The notes under the pieces: generated by a model | The model's input: the letters and a program-made list of their open reading frames with translations, nothing else | What the model was told of the DNA's origin: nothing | Databases searched by the model: none | Origin: Bacillota bacterium | Lineage (GTDB): Bacteria > Bacillota > Clostridia > Lachnospirales > Lachnospiraceae | Length of the DNA: 64,000 nucleotides | Direction of reading: 5' to 3' | Assembly: GCA_023399055.1 (NCBI GenBank) | Contig: JAEWQV010000014.1 | Coordinates: forward strand, 124,001 to 188,000 | Program-made: the position numbers and the translations under genes | Shown: positions 51,891 to 59,313 of the stretch, piece after piece | Numbering within the stretch: the first letter of the stretch is position 1 | How the letters are laid out: every line of letters begins with the position of its first letter

Positions 51891-53096
51891 ATGACAACTT
51901 TGTTTTTAATCATTATTTACTTATCATTCATCAGCCTGGGGCTGCCAGATTCCATGTTGGGATCAGCTTGGCCTGTGATGTGGTCCGACATTGGTGCATC
52001 CTTTGGTTCTGCAGGTATTATATCAATGACGATTGCAGGTGGAACTATAGTATCGAGTTTAATGAGCGGAAGAGTAATTCAAAAATTAGGGACAGGTAAA
52101 GTCACTTTAATTAGTTGTTGTTTAACAGCCGGAGCTTTGCTTGGTATTTCTTTTTCACCATCTTTAATTTGGTTGATAGTTTTAGCAATTCCACTTGGTA
52201 TTGGTGCTGGAGCAGTTGATTCCGCTCTTAATAATTATGTAGCAGAGAATTATAAAGCTCATCATATGAATTGGCTGCACTGCTTCTGGGGTATTGGAGC
52301 AACCACTGGTCCAATCATTATGTCTTATTATATTGCGGAGCATAATTCCTGGAGAGGCGGTTATACGGCTGTCGCAGTAATTCAGTGGATTCTTGTAATA
52401 ATCTTACTAGTGACACTACCTTTATGGAAGAAGGTTGCTGCCAAACACAAAGAAGAAAGGTCAGAAGATGGATTACCTGTGGATGCAGAGGGATCTGCTT
52501 CATCTAATACAAATAGTAATAGAAAAATTGTAAATATACCTGGTGTAAAGCCCACTCTTATTGCTTTCTTGTTCTATTGCGGTGCGGAAAGTACAGTGGG
52601 ATTATGGGGAGCAAGCTATCTGGTTGGTGCAAAGAATTTATCGGCTGAAACTGCTGCAGGTTGGGTATCACTATATTATGGTGGTATTACGATCGGAAGA
52701 ATGCTTACAGGCTTTATTTCCCTAAAGGTTCCTAATCGAATATTGATTCGGTGCGGACAGTTGATTGCAATATTTGGCGGTATTGTATTACTGCTTCCTC
52801 TTCCGGCGGTCACATCCCTGATTGGCTATATTTTAGTAGGACTTGGTCTTGCCCCAATATTCCCAGGCCTTCTTCATGAAACACCGGCACGTTTCGGCAG
52901 CGAAAATTCACCAAAACTTATGGGCTATCAAATGGCAACAGCTTATGTAGGTACCACGTTCCTTGCACCAGTCTTCGGTGTGATTGCTACTAATATTAGT
53001 ATAAATTTATTTCCATTCGTTGTATTTATTTATCTTATGTCCATATGGCTAGCTTCTGAAAAGGTAACCTTAAGTTTAAGAAAAAGAAAGCAATAG
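51891..53096 (+). CDS. MFS transporter
   Basis: 401 residues, about twelve helices with a charged central loop near residues 185-210 (KKVAAKHKEERSEDG). N-terminal LGLPDSMLGSAWPVM and SGRVIQKLGTGKVTLIS, later GVDSALNNYVAENY-like and HCFWGIGATTGPIIM segments resemble FucP/sugar-type major facilitators. The substrate is probably a sugar or drug; the ROK regulator directly downstream (44 nt) favours a sugar. ATG 51891 sits behind GGAGGAG; a GTG at 51876 precedes that site. Confidence 0.85.
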   Translation: MTTLFLIIIYLSFISLGLPDSMLGSAWPVMWSDIGASFGSAGIISMTIAGGTIVSSLMSGRVIQKLGTGKVTLISCCLTAGALLGISFSPSLIWLIVLAIPLGIGAGAVDSALNNYVAENYKAHHMNWLHCFWGIGATTGPIIMSYYIAEHNSWRGGYTAVAVIQWILVIILLVTLPLWKKVAAKHKEERSEDGLPVDAEGSASSNTNSNRKIVNIPGVKPTLIAFLFYCGAESTVGLWGASYLVGAKNLSAETAAGWVSLYYGGITIGRMLTGFISLKVPNRILIRCGQLIAIFGGIVLLLPLPAVTSLIGYILVGLGLAPIFPGLLHETPARFGSENSPKLMGYQMATAYVGTTFLAPVFGVIATNISINLFPFVVFIYLMSIWLASEKVTLSLRKRKQ

Positions 53097-53140
53097 TGTT
53101 TAAACATAGATATGAAATAGTTATTTAGAAAGGAATATGA

Positions 53141-54130
53141 ATGGTCAAGAAAAATAATCTTATTAAAGATATGAATTTGAATAAAATACGTACTGCATTA
53201 AAAGATATTGGAAAAGCAACAAAACCGCAGTTAGCAGAGAAAACAGGTCTAAGTGTAGTAACTGTCAATTCCTTAGTGAATACATTAATTGATCAAGGGG
53301 AAATTATACCTGATGTAACACTTGATTCAGAAGGTGGAAGACCAGCAGCATCTTTTCGATTTAACAGTAACTTTCGGTTGGTTCTAGTTATTTATATGCA
53401 TGAATACATGGGTAAGGATACCGCATTCTATTGTGTTGTAAATTTACGAGGGGAGGTTATCGAACGAAGCGAGCAAATATTAAATAATGCATGTGTGGAA
53501 GACTTCGATCCTATCATAGAAGAGTACCTAAGCAAATTCTCACATATTAATGCAATCTGCTTTGGTATCCCCGGAGCCGAAGTAAATCAAAAAATAATTG
53601 TTACTTCTTATGAAAATATTAAAGAACAATCAATTACTAGACATATCACAGAGAAATATCATCTACCAGTAATTGTTGAAAATGATATTAATGCTGCGGT
53701 TCTAGGCTACTGTTATCAAAATAAAACATCTGCTAAGGACTGTGTGATCGGACTTTATTTTCCAGATAAATACCCACCAGGAGCGGGTATTTATCTAAAT
53801 GGTAACCTATACAAAGGTAGGGCAAATCTTGCAGGTGAAATAAAATATTTGCCTTTGGATATCGATTGGGAAACCTTTGATTTTAACCTAACAGATGCAG
53901 TAAATATCATTGTAAAAACAATACAAATCTTTATGTGTACCTTAAATCCGGATAAAATTATCCTGTATGGAGAAAACGATGGTCATAGTATACAGAAATT
54001 AATATTTGAAAAAGCGATGTCAGAGGTAGAGAAAATAATGATCCCAGAAATAGTTATTTCCCCAGAGTTAAATACGGACTTTGAATATGGTATTAAACAG
54101 GTTGCATTAAAGATGATTGATGTTGATTAA
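53141..54130 (+). CDS. ROK-family transcriptional regulator (NagC/XylR type)
   Basis: 329 residues. N-terminal winged HTH (IRTALKDIGKATKPQLAEKT, GLSVVTVNSLVNTLIDQG) then a ROK sugar-binding domain (ICFGIPGAEV, VIVENDINAAVLGY, GAGIYLNGNLYKGRANLAGE). The usual ROK zinc-site cysteines are not seen after GRANLAGE, and the kinase-type DGxxG phosphate site is weak, so it is a regulator and not a kinase. Likely partner: the MFS gene upstream. Confidence 0.88.
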   Translation: MVKKNNLIKDMNLNKIRTALKDIGKATKPQLAEKTGLSVVTVNSLVNTLIDQGEIIPDVTLDSEGGRPAASFRFNSNFRLVLVIYMHEYMGKDTAFYCVVNLRGEVIERSEQILNNACVEDFDPIIEEYLSKFSHINAICFGIPGAEVNQKIIVTSYENIKEQSITRHITEKYHLPVIVENDINAAVLGYCYQNKTSAKDCVIGLYFPDKYPPGAGIYLNGNLYKGRANLAGEIKYLPLDIDWETFDFNLTDAVNIIVKTIQIFMCTLNPDKIILYGENDGHSIQKLIFEKAMSEVEKIMIPEIVISPELNTDFEYGIKQVALKMIDVD

Positions 54131-54197
54131 GAATAGGACGAAACATCAATGGGGCTAATGAGAGCATGTCTTTGATATATCTTTTTGAAGTTATGGA

Positions 54198-54225
54198 TTG
54201 TGGAAGGAACATAATCTGGTATAAT
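54198..54225 (+). promoter_or_regulatory. Extended -10 promoter of the DUF1543 gene
   Basis: TATAAT (54220-54225) with TGG just upstream (TG-N extended -10); TTGTGG (54198-54203) at 16 nt is a weak -35. Confidence 0.5.
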
Positions 54226-54265
54226 TATAACCAGTTACAAAATGATAAGTAAAGGAGTATACAGG

Positions 54266-54769
54266 ATGAATTTATACATGGTAAGCTTAGGTGGCAAGGC
54301 AAAGGGCTGTAACATTGAGGTTCATGATGTACAGTTTGTGGTTGCAGATCACATTGATAATACGGTCGAGGCACTTAGAAACAATTGGTATGGTCTTCCA
54401 GAGAAGCTTCATATGGATAGTCATAAATTAATTAAAGGAGCGGAGGGATATTCCATCCGTTTATGCCTGGAAAAACCAGAGAACAAGAAACGATTATTTT
54501 TTGTTCATTTAGGTGGTTATAAAAAGGTATCCACACAAGAAATCCATGATGTTGGTTTATTTATTGGAGAATCTGACCAGGAAGTGAAAGAGAGAGTAAA
54601 TAAAGAAAACAGTGTAGCTGATATCGAAAATCACGTGGATAGTTTAGTGGAGGTAGAGGCTCGTTTATTAAGTGCTGACGGCAAGACCTATTATATCGAC
54701 CTCGTTAAGAGTGATGAGGACTATAATATGGAACCTGACTGGTTTGGATATCGCAGAATTGATATATAA
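54266..54769 (+). CDS. DUF1543-family protein
   Basis: 167 residues. N-terminus MNLYMVSLGGKAKGCNIEVHD, followed by VQFVVADHIDNTVEALRNNW and HMDSHKLIKGAEGY, matches the DUF1543 pattern. No catalytic motif is evident and no function is known. ATG 54266 follows AAAGGAG by eight bases; the ATG at 54242 is before that site. Monocistronic or with the next gene (57-nt gap). Confidence 0.78.
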   Translation: MNLYMVSLGGKAKGCNIEVHDVQFVVADHIDNTVEALRNNWYGLPEKLHMDSHKLIKGAEGYSIRLCLEKPENKKRLFFVHLGGYKKVSTQEIHDVGLFIGESDQEVKERVNKENSVADIENHVDSLVEVEARLLSADGKTYYIDLVKSDEDYNMEPDWFGYRRIDI

Positions 54770-54826
54770 TATAACGTATTTAAAGTCATCTTATTAAAAT
54801 AATGGAAAAGGAAGGTGTATATTACA

Positions 54827-55180
54827 ATGAAATTCTCACTTACAACACTTTATGTTAAAGATATGGAGAAATCCTTGGAATTTTACAATACTCTGATTGG
54901 ACTGCCTATCGTTCGAAGACAAGTAATTGGAGAGGATAAAGAGTTAGTATTTTTAGGGGATGGAGATACTTTGTTAGAACTTATTCCCTCAGATGGGAAT
55001 GTTCAATATGCTGGATTTAGTATTGGTTTTGATGTTGACGATCTTTTGGAAGCAAAAGAGCGACTTGAAAATAATGGTTACAAGATAAAAAGAGAGATGT
55101 CACCTAATTCTTCTCTTACCCTGTGCTTTCTCGATGGACCAAACGGTGAGGAAGTAGAATTGTTGGAATACAAGCATTAA
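54827..55180 (+). CDS. VOC-superfamily (glyoxalase/bleomycin resistance-like) protein
   Basis: 117 residues, one glyoxalase-fold unit: TTLYVKDMEKSLEFYNTLIG, VRRQVIGEDKELVFLGDGDT, LLELIPSDGNVQY, and a closing FLDGPNGEEVELLEYKH. Could be a lactoylglutathione-lyase-type metalloenzyme or resistance protein; substrate unknown. ATG 54827 has GGAAGGTG nine bases upstream. The frame beyond its stop runs on into the decayed region. Confidence 0.82.
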   Translation: MKFSLTTLYVKDMEKSLEFYNTLIGLPIVRRQVIGEDKELVFLGDGDTLLELIPSDGNVQYAGFSIGFDVDDLLEAKERLENNGYKIKREMSPNSSLTLCFLDGPNGEEVELLEYKH

Positions 55181-55183
55181 AGC

Positions 55184-55389
55184 GAAGCTGAAATTGATGG
55201 AAGATTAGAAGATACTGAGGGTTGCCGTTATCCTATGCCTTGAGAAAAGAATTTTGCAGAAGTAAAATACTATGAGCTTTATCGAAAGCTTGCCCATATG
55301 AAGCGAGAAAAAAAGCATTTATAGAGGGTGGTTTCAAAATAATAAGTGATGACAATTATGTATTTTGCTATGCCAGCTGCAAATACTGA
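55184..55389 (+). pseudogene. Decayed reading frame, family unidentified
   Basis: Protein-like sequence interrupted by one in-frame TGA (55241-55243) and one apparent frameshift in a run of seven A (55308-55314). Read through, it gives a segment ending DGRLEDTEGCRYPMP, stop, then EVKYYELYRKLAHMKREKKA, then IEGGFKIISDDNYVFCYASC. No function can be assigned. The 382-nt gap also contains palindromic repeat copy A and a terminator. Confidence 0.35.
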
Positions 55390-55420
55390 ACTAGATGAAA
55401 AATTCATTTATGAAACAAGA

Positions 55421-55447
55421 TGAAACGACAAGTCGTTTCACTTGTCG
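55421..55447 (+). repeat. Dispersed palindromic repeat, copy A
   Basis: 27 nt beginning with the inverted pair TGAAACGAC-AA-GTCGTTTCA, then CTTGTCG. Its reverse complement recurs at 59231-59257 with three differences; the 20-nt palindromic core recurs at 61824-61843. Confidence 0.6.
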
Positions 55448-55455
55448 TGAATTAA

Positions 55456-55482
55456 AAAAGACCGCAACAAGCGGTCTTTTAT
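55456..55482. terminator. Bidirectional terminator
   Basis: AAAAGACCGC, loop AACAA, GCGGTCTTTT, with A-run before and T-run after. Serves the radical SAM operon on minus and the VOC gene side on plus. Confidence 0.85.
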
Positions 55483-55562
55483 GGCAAAGTCAACACATGT
55501 TATAACAATTCTATTGTTGTGTTATTAATTGCTTAATTGTGATTTAGTGTATTAAGAACTTA

Positions 55563-56630
55563 TTAACTTGAAATTAGACTCTGAAGCCATTCACCTTGCT
55601 GACGCAAAGCACAACCGCCTACCCCTTCGTGTAGCTTGTTACTATTATTGCGTATCTCCTTAAGAAGAGGGGAGCAAAGCGCATCCAATAAAGATATATC
55701 ACATATATTGCGATCGGAATAGGAAGCAAAGGGGCAAGGTTCCAAAGCACCTGAGGCACTTATATGTGCAAAGCCTCTTCCTGCTGCCAGACAGCCGCCA
55801 TATTGTTCTTCATCTCCGGGAAAGCATATGGTAATCGCTTTCGTGGTGCTAGTCTGTTCCTCACAATATTGTGCTAAGCTGGTCTTTTGTTCTTGAGTCA
55901 GAATAAATAGTTGATCGTTTTCATCCACTGGAACATATTCCACGTGCACGAACAATCTGCAACCCAGGTCAATCAGTGAATTTTTGAAAGTCTGTTCTGT
56001 TACTTCAATATAATTATGGCTGCCGGTAGTAATGGATACACCAAAAGGAATTTGTGCTTCCTGCATCAGTTTCATCGCTATGTAGATTTGTGCAGAAACG
56101 CCTTCTCCTCGTCTTTTGTCAGTGCTTTCCTCATTCCCTTCAATACTAAAGAGGGGTAAGATGTTTCGATGTTCCTGAAACCATTTGAGCCATTCCTGAT
56201 TATATAAAGTGCCGTTAGTGAATACGAGTCCAAGAAGTTCGGGATGAGTACCCAAGCTATCCAGAAAATCCGGTGCTAGTAATGGTTCCCCACCAGCTAA
56301 AAGTACAGCAGAACACCCAACCTCTACAGCCTCGTCAAATAATTTATCAATCTGTTCCTTTTTTAAATTCTGCTGATTACTTCGACAACCTGCGGAATAA
56401 CAACCCTTACACTCCAAATTACATTGATTGGTAGTACTGATAATTAATAGTGGCGGAACGTATATTCCAGCCTTTAAATGATGGTCTCTAATTTTTTCTG
56501 CTTTATTCTGGTGTGTTAAAATCTTAAATAGTGCCTTGGAGGATTTGGGGAAGTCTTTTAAAAGATTTACGCCTATTCCAAGGGTTAGCTTAATATTACT
56601 ACTAAAAGTATTGCGAAATTCTTGTTTCAT
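55563..56630 (-). CDS. Radical SAM protein with C-terminal cysteine region
   Basis: 355 residues. SAM-cluster cysteines Cys70, Cys74, Cys77 in TTNQCNLECKGCYSAGC, the GGEP-type motif LLAGGEPLLAP, and further SAM-fold strands (LVFTNGTLY, LFSIEGNEESTDKRRGEGV). The C-terminal region has GGCLAAGRGFAHISASGALE, PCPFASYSDRNICD and GGCALRQ, giving extra cysteines like a short SPASM-type domain. Substrate unknown. It is the third gene of an operon with an ABC transporter; no precursor peptide gene was found. ATG 56630 has GGAG six bases upstream; the start at 56642 is rejected. Confidence 0.87.
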   Translation of the reverse strand: MKQEFRNTFSSNIKLTLGIGVNLLKDFPKSSKALFKILTHQNKAEKIRDHHLKAGIYVPPLLIISTTNQCNLECKGCYSAGCRSNQQNLKKEQIDKLFDEAVEVGCSAVLLAGGEPLLAPDFLDSLGTHPELLGLVFTNGTLYNQEWLKWFQEHRNILPLFSIEGNEESTDKRRGEGVSAQIYIAMKLMQEAQIPFGVSITTGSHNYIEVTEQTFKNSLIDLGCRLFVHVEYVPVDENDQLFILTQEQKTSLAQYCEEQTSTTKAITICFPGDEEQYGGCLAAGRGFAHISASGALEPCPFASYSDRNICDISLLDALCSPLLKEIRNNSNKLHEGVGGCALRQQGEWLQSLISS

Positions 56631-56685
56631 AACCAGCTCCAATCTTGCACATTTTATTGTATAGAGTAACAGATCATTAGGATCC

Positions 56686-57375
56686 TTATCTCCTTAAGAT
56701 ACCGTTCTCTATATGATAAATACTATCCACCAAATCAAGAATACGTTCATCATGGGTAACGATTACAGCAGCTTTTTTATGTTTTTTCGTTTCACCTTTA
56801 ATAAGTTCAACAACCTGTCTTCCTCGACCACCATCAAGACTGGCAGTAGGTTCATCAGCAAGAATAATATCAGGTTGATTAATAAAGGCTCTTGCAATGG
56901 CAACACGTTGTTTCTCGCCACCAGAGAGCTGATTTGGAAAGGCATTCAAACGCTTTGATAAACCTAAATCCTCTAATAATCCCAGAGCATAATCAGTAAA
57001 ATTGCCATTCTTACTAATCTTGCCCATGTAGAACAATTGATCCTTTACGGTCAGATAGGGTATGAGCTGATGTGATTGAAAAATAAAACCAATTTGTTCC
57101 CTGCGAATTTTTGTCCATTCTTTTTTGTTCTTTTCAGCTACAATGGTATTGCCAATGATAACATTGCCTTCGGTGGGAGTTAAAAGTGCTCCAGCAATGG
57201 AGAGAAGTGTGGTCTTTCCTGAACCCGAGGGGCCAACGATAGCAGCGAACTCACCATTTTTCACCTTAAGAGATACTTTATTTAAAACTTTATTGGTGCC
57301 TTCGCCATCTTTATATATCTTAGATACATTATTAATCTGAAGAGCATAGGAGCTCTGTTTTTCCATAGTAGCCAT
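56686..57375 (-). CDS. MacB/LolD-type ABC transporter ATPase
   Basis: 229 residues. Walker A GPSGSGKTTLLSIAG, Q-loop FIFQSHQLIPYLTV, signature LSGGEKQRVAIARAF, Walker B IILADEPTASLD and H-loop VIVTHDERILDL. Member of the LolD/MacB group that works with FtsX-fold permeases in efflux or mechanical transmission, not in bulk import. The ATG overlaps the permease stop by one base (TAATG arrangement). Its substrate may be the product or precursor of the radical SAM enzyme downstream. Confidence 0.92.
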   Translation of the reverse strand: MATMEKQSSYALQINNVSKIYKDGEGTNKVLNKVSLKVKNGEFAAIVGPSGSGKTTLLSIAGALLTPTEGNVIIGNTIVAEKNKKEWTKIRREQIGFIFQSHQLIPYLTVKDQLFYMGKISKNGNFTDYALGLLEDLGLSKRLNAFPNQLSGGEKQRVAIARAFINQPDIILADEPTASLDGGRGRQVVELIKGETKKHKKAAVIVTHDERILDLVDSIYHIENGILRR

Positions 57376-58457
57376 TATTCGTTCCCTCCAATCGCAATAA
57401 GCGGATCAACCTTTGATACCTTTATTAATGTGAAAAGGCTGCTTATAACTGAGATAAGAACGAAAGCCCCAGAAACCAGGAGGGCTTCATTTACAGCCAA
57501 AGAAAAAGGCATTTTGCTCGGCATCATTGCAGAAAGACCGAAGGTCAAAATATCTCCAATGATAATACTACCACCTGCAATTAAGAGCACTTGGCTGATA
57601 ATCATTCCTGCTAGCTTACTCATCGGAGTTCCTACTGCTTTCAAAGTTCCAAACTGCGGTAGCTTCTGTATTGTTATGACAAAGAAGAACACACCTAAAA
57701 TAGCAGCAGAAATAACTAATAGTACCCAAAGAATCATATTAATGGACATCTGTTCCTGAGAGTGACCAGGTATTTTTGATATAATCTCATTCTTGCTTAA
57801 GAGATTGAAATTGTCATCATTTAATACATTGGAAGATATTTTTGTATCCTTTATTGCAATTGCATTATATGGGATCGTGTCACTATGAAGCATTTCGCTT
57901 CTTATAGACTGATAGGTTGCTAAGGTCATTACCCCCACAGGTGAATGAGCATAACTTTGATTCTTCGTAAAACCAATTACGGTTAACTCTGTATCCGTAG
58001 CGGCATCTTTAATAACATCACCAACAGCAATTCCCTCATCTTCAAAGGAAACGTTTAGCAGTATTTCATAGTCTTTTAATGAACTGGCACCATCAATGGT
58101 ACTAACAATAAAGCTATTTGTGTCAACCGCAAGATAGGTACAGTCAATTTTAGTTGCAGCCTCCAAGGTACGAATGGAAGTACGCAGGATATTAAAAGCA
58201 GTTGCTTCTTGAAAATTAGTTTTCAATACAGCATATTCATCCGCACTTATTTCGGAACGATTAATTATTTGATCGGAATCTGCTGCAACAATATAATAAT
58301 TTGCGGCATTTCCTTTAATTGTGGCACTTGTGGCGTTTGACAAACCATTTGCAAGACCACCTAAAAACAGCACCATAAACGTTAGTAATACGGTGATACC
58401 TATAATAAGACCGTATTTTAACTTATAAAACCGTAATTCCTTCCAAGCCAAAAACAT
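57375..58457 (-). CDS. FtsX/MacB-fold ABC permease (DevC-like)
   Basis: 360 residues: an N-terminal helix (LKYGLIIGITVLLTFMVLFL), a large extracytoplasmic MacB_PCD domain (~40-225), then three helices in the FtsX part (VLLVISAAILGVFFFVITIQ, MIISQVLLIAGGSIIIGD, LLVSGAFVLISVISSLFTLI). Layout and the start MFLAWKELRFYKLKYG match DevC. ATG 58457 has GGAG six bases upstream; the longer frame up to 58553 runs through the divergent promoter and is rejected. Forms the transporter with the overlapping ATPase. Confidence 0.88.
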   Translation of the reverse strand: MFLAWKELRFYKLKYGLIIGITVLLTFMVLFLGGLANGLSNATSATIKGNAANYYIVAADSDQIINRSEISADEYAVLKTNFQEATAFNILRTSIRTLEAATKIDCTYLAVDTNSFIVSTIDGASSLKDYEILLNVSFEDEGIAVGDVIKDAATDTELTVIGFTKNQSYAHSPVGVMTLATYQSIRSEMLHSDTIPYNAIAIKDTKISSNVLNDDNFNLLSKNEIISKIPGHSQEQMSINMILWVLLVISAAILGVFFFVITIQKLPQFGTLKAVGTPMSKLAGMIISQVLLIAGGSIIIGDILTFGLSAMMPSKMPFSLAVNEALLVSGAFVLISVISSLFTLIKVSKVDPLIAIGGNE

Positions 58458-58496
58458 ATCAATCTCCATTTTCTTATTTTTTTGTGTAAAATTACC

Positions 58497-58525
58497 TTCA
58501 CTCTGATTTTCGTATCTGGTATAAT
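58497..58525 (+). promoter_or_regulatory. Promoter of the HxlR-family gene
   Basis: TTCACT (58497-58502), 17 nt, TATAAT (58520-58525) with TGG extended -10. Overlaps the opposite promoter at its -10. Confidence 0.6.
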
Positions 58526-58553
58526 TATAGCACTTGGTCATGACTTGTATCAA
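58524..58553 (-). promoter_or_regulatory. Divergent promoter of the ABC/radical SAM operon
   Basis: On the minus strand TTGATA (58548-58553), 18 nt, TATAAT (58524-58529). Its -10 shares bases 58524-58525 with the plus promoter -10. Confidence 0.6.
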
Positions 58554-58555
58554 GT
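58543..58555. promoter_or_regulatory. Operator-like palindrome over the ABC operon -35
   Basis: ACTTG-TAT-CAAGT (58543-58555) covers the -35 box of the minus promoter; an extra ACTTGG half-site lies at 58532. Likely target of the adjacent HxlR-type regulator. Confidence 0.55.
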
Positions 58556-58586
58556 ACGCAGAAATAGGAAAGTAGGTAAGAAAAAG

Positions 58587-58979
58587 ATGAGTGCTTTAGC
58601 AAATCAGGTATGTAAGCAAAATTGCCCTTGTACAGAGCTTTGCCCATTAAAAGCAGCCTTAGATTTAATCGGAGGAAAGTGGAAAATCCTTATATTATGC
58701 TCCTTAAATCAGGACGGGTCTACTAGATATAACGAGTTAAAACGTAAAATTAAAGGTGTGACCAATACAATGCTTGCAAGCTCTTTGAAAGAGTTGGAGG
58801 ATGCAGGGCTAATTGTTCGTGTGCAATATACAGAAATGCCTGTCCGCGTGGAGTATTCTCTGACAGAGGCCTGTGTGGATTTGATGCCTATTTTAAATCA
58901 ACTTGCTATGTGGGGAGTTAAAATGATGACTGCCAGAGGTGATTTTGATATGCAAAAAGCAAGTGAGACAAACAGATAA
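58587..58979 (+). CDS. HxlR-family transcriptional regulator with a cysteine-rich N-terminus
   Basis: 130 residues. Winged helix: LDLIGGKWKILILCSLNQDG, YNELKRKIKGVTNTMLASSL, LKELEDAGLIVRVQYTEMPV, RVEYSLTEACVDLMPIL. Typical HxlR proteins keep one conserved Cys before the GGKWK motif; here four are packed at residues 9, 13, 15 and 19 (CKQNCPCTELCP), which suggests redox, electrophile or metal sensing. It lies divergent from the ABC/radical SAM operon and probably controls it. ATG 58587 is preceded by AGGTAAG; the frame runs further upstream through the promoter. Confidence 0.9.
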   Translation: MSALANQVCKQNCPCTELCPLKAALDLIGGKWKILILCSLNQDGSTRYNELKRKIKGVTNTMLASSLKELEDAGLIVRVQYTEMPVRVEYSLTEACVDLMPILNQLAMWGVKMMTARGDFDMQKASETNR

Positions 58980-59313
58980 ACATTAGGTGGAAATAATAGA
59001 AAAGTTGGGTAGAAATTAAAAATTAGCAATATTAATCCTCAATAGGAGAAAAATAACTTGTTTGGCTGCTTATTGCTTTGGTGGTAAGTAAATGAAAAAA
59101 ATTATTAAATATTTGAAACCATGGAATTAATTACTTCGTCTAATTGACGAGTGAAGATAAATATAAATAGCAATTAACCTGCAAACCAGAACAGCTATTA
59201 TAATTGAATTCTATAATTAATTATAATTTATGACAAGTGAAGCGACTTGTTGTTTCAGCTTGCTTTAGCTTGTTTTAGCTGTTATCAAAAAGTTTAAGAG
59301 AGGAGATTTTATT
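58980..59313. other. 334-nt gap before the SLH gene, with repeats
   Basis: AT-rich, no open gene. Contains palindromic repeat copy B and directly after it two tandem copies of AGCTTG(C/T)TTT (59257-59276). A possible -10 TATAAT at 59199-59204 lacks a good -35. The ribosome site AGGAGA lies about 8 nt before ATG 59314. Confidence 0.5.
59231..59257 (-). repeat. Dispersed palindromic repeat, copy B (inverted)
   Basis: The reverse complement matches copy A at 24 of 27 bases. Confidence 0.6.
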
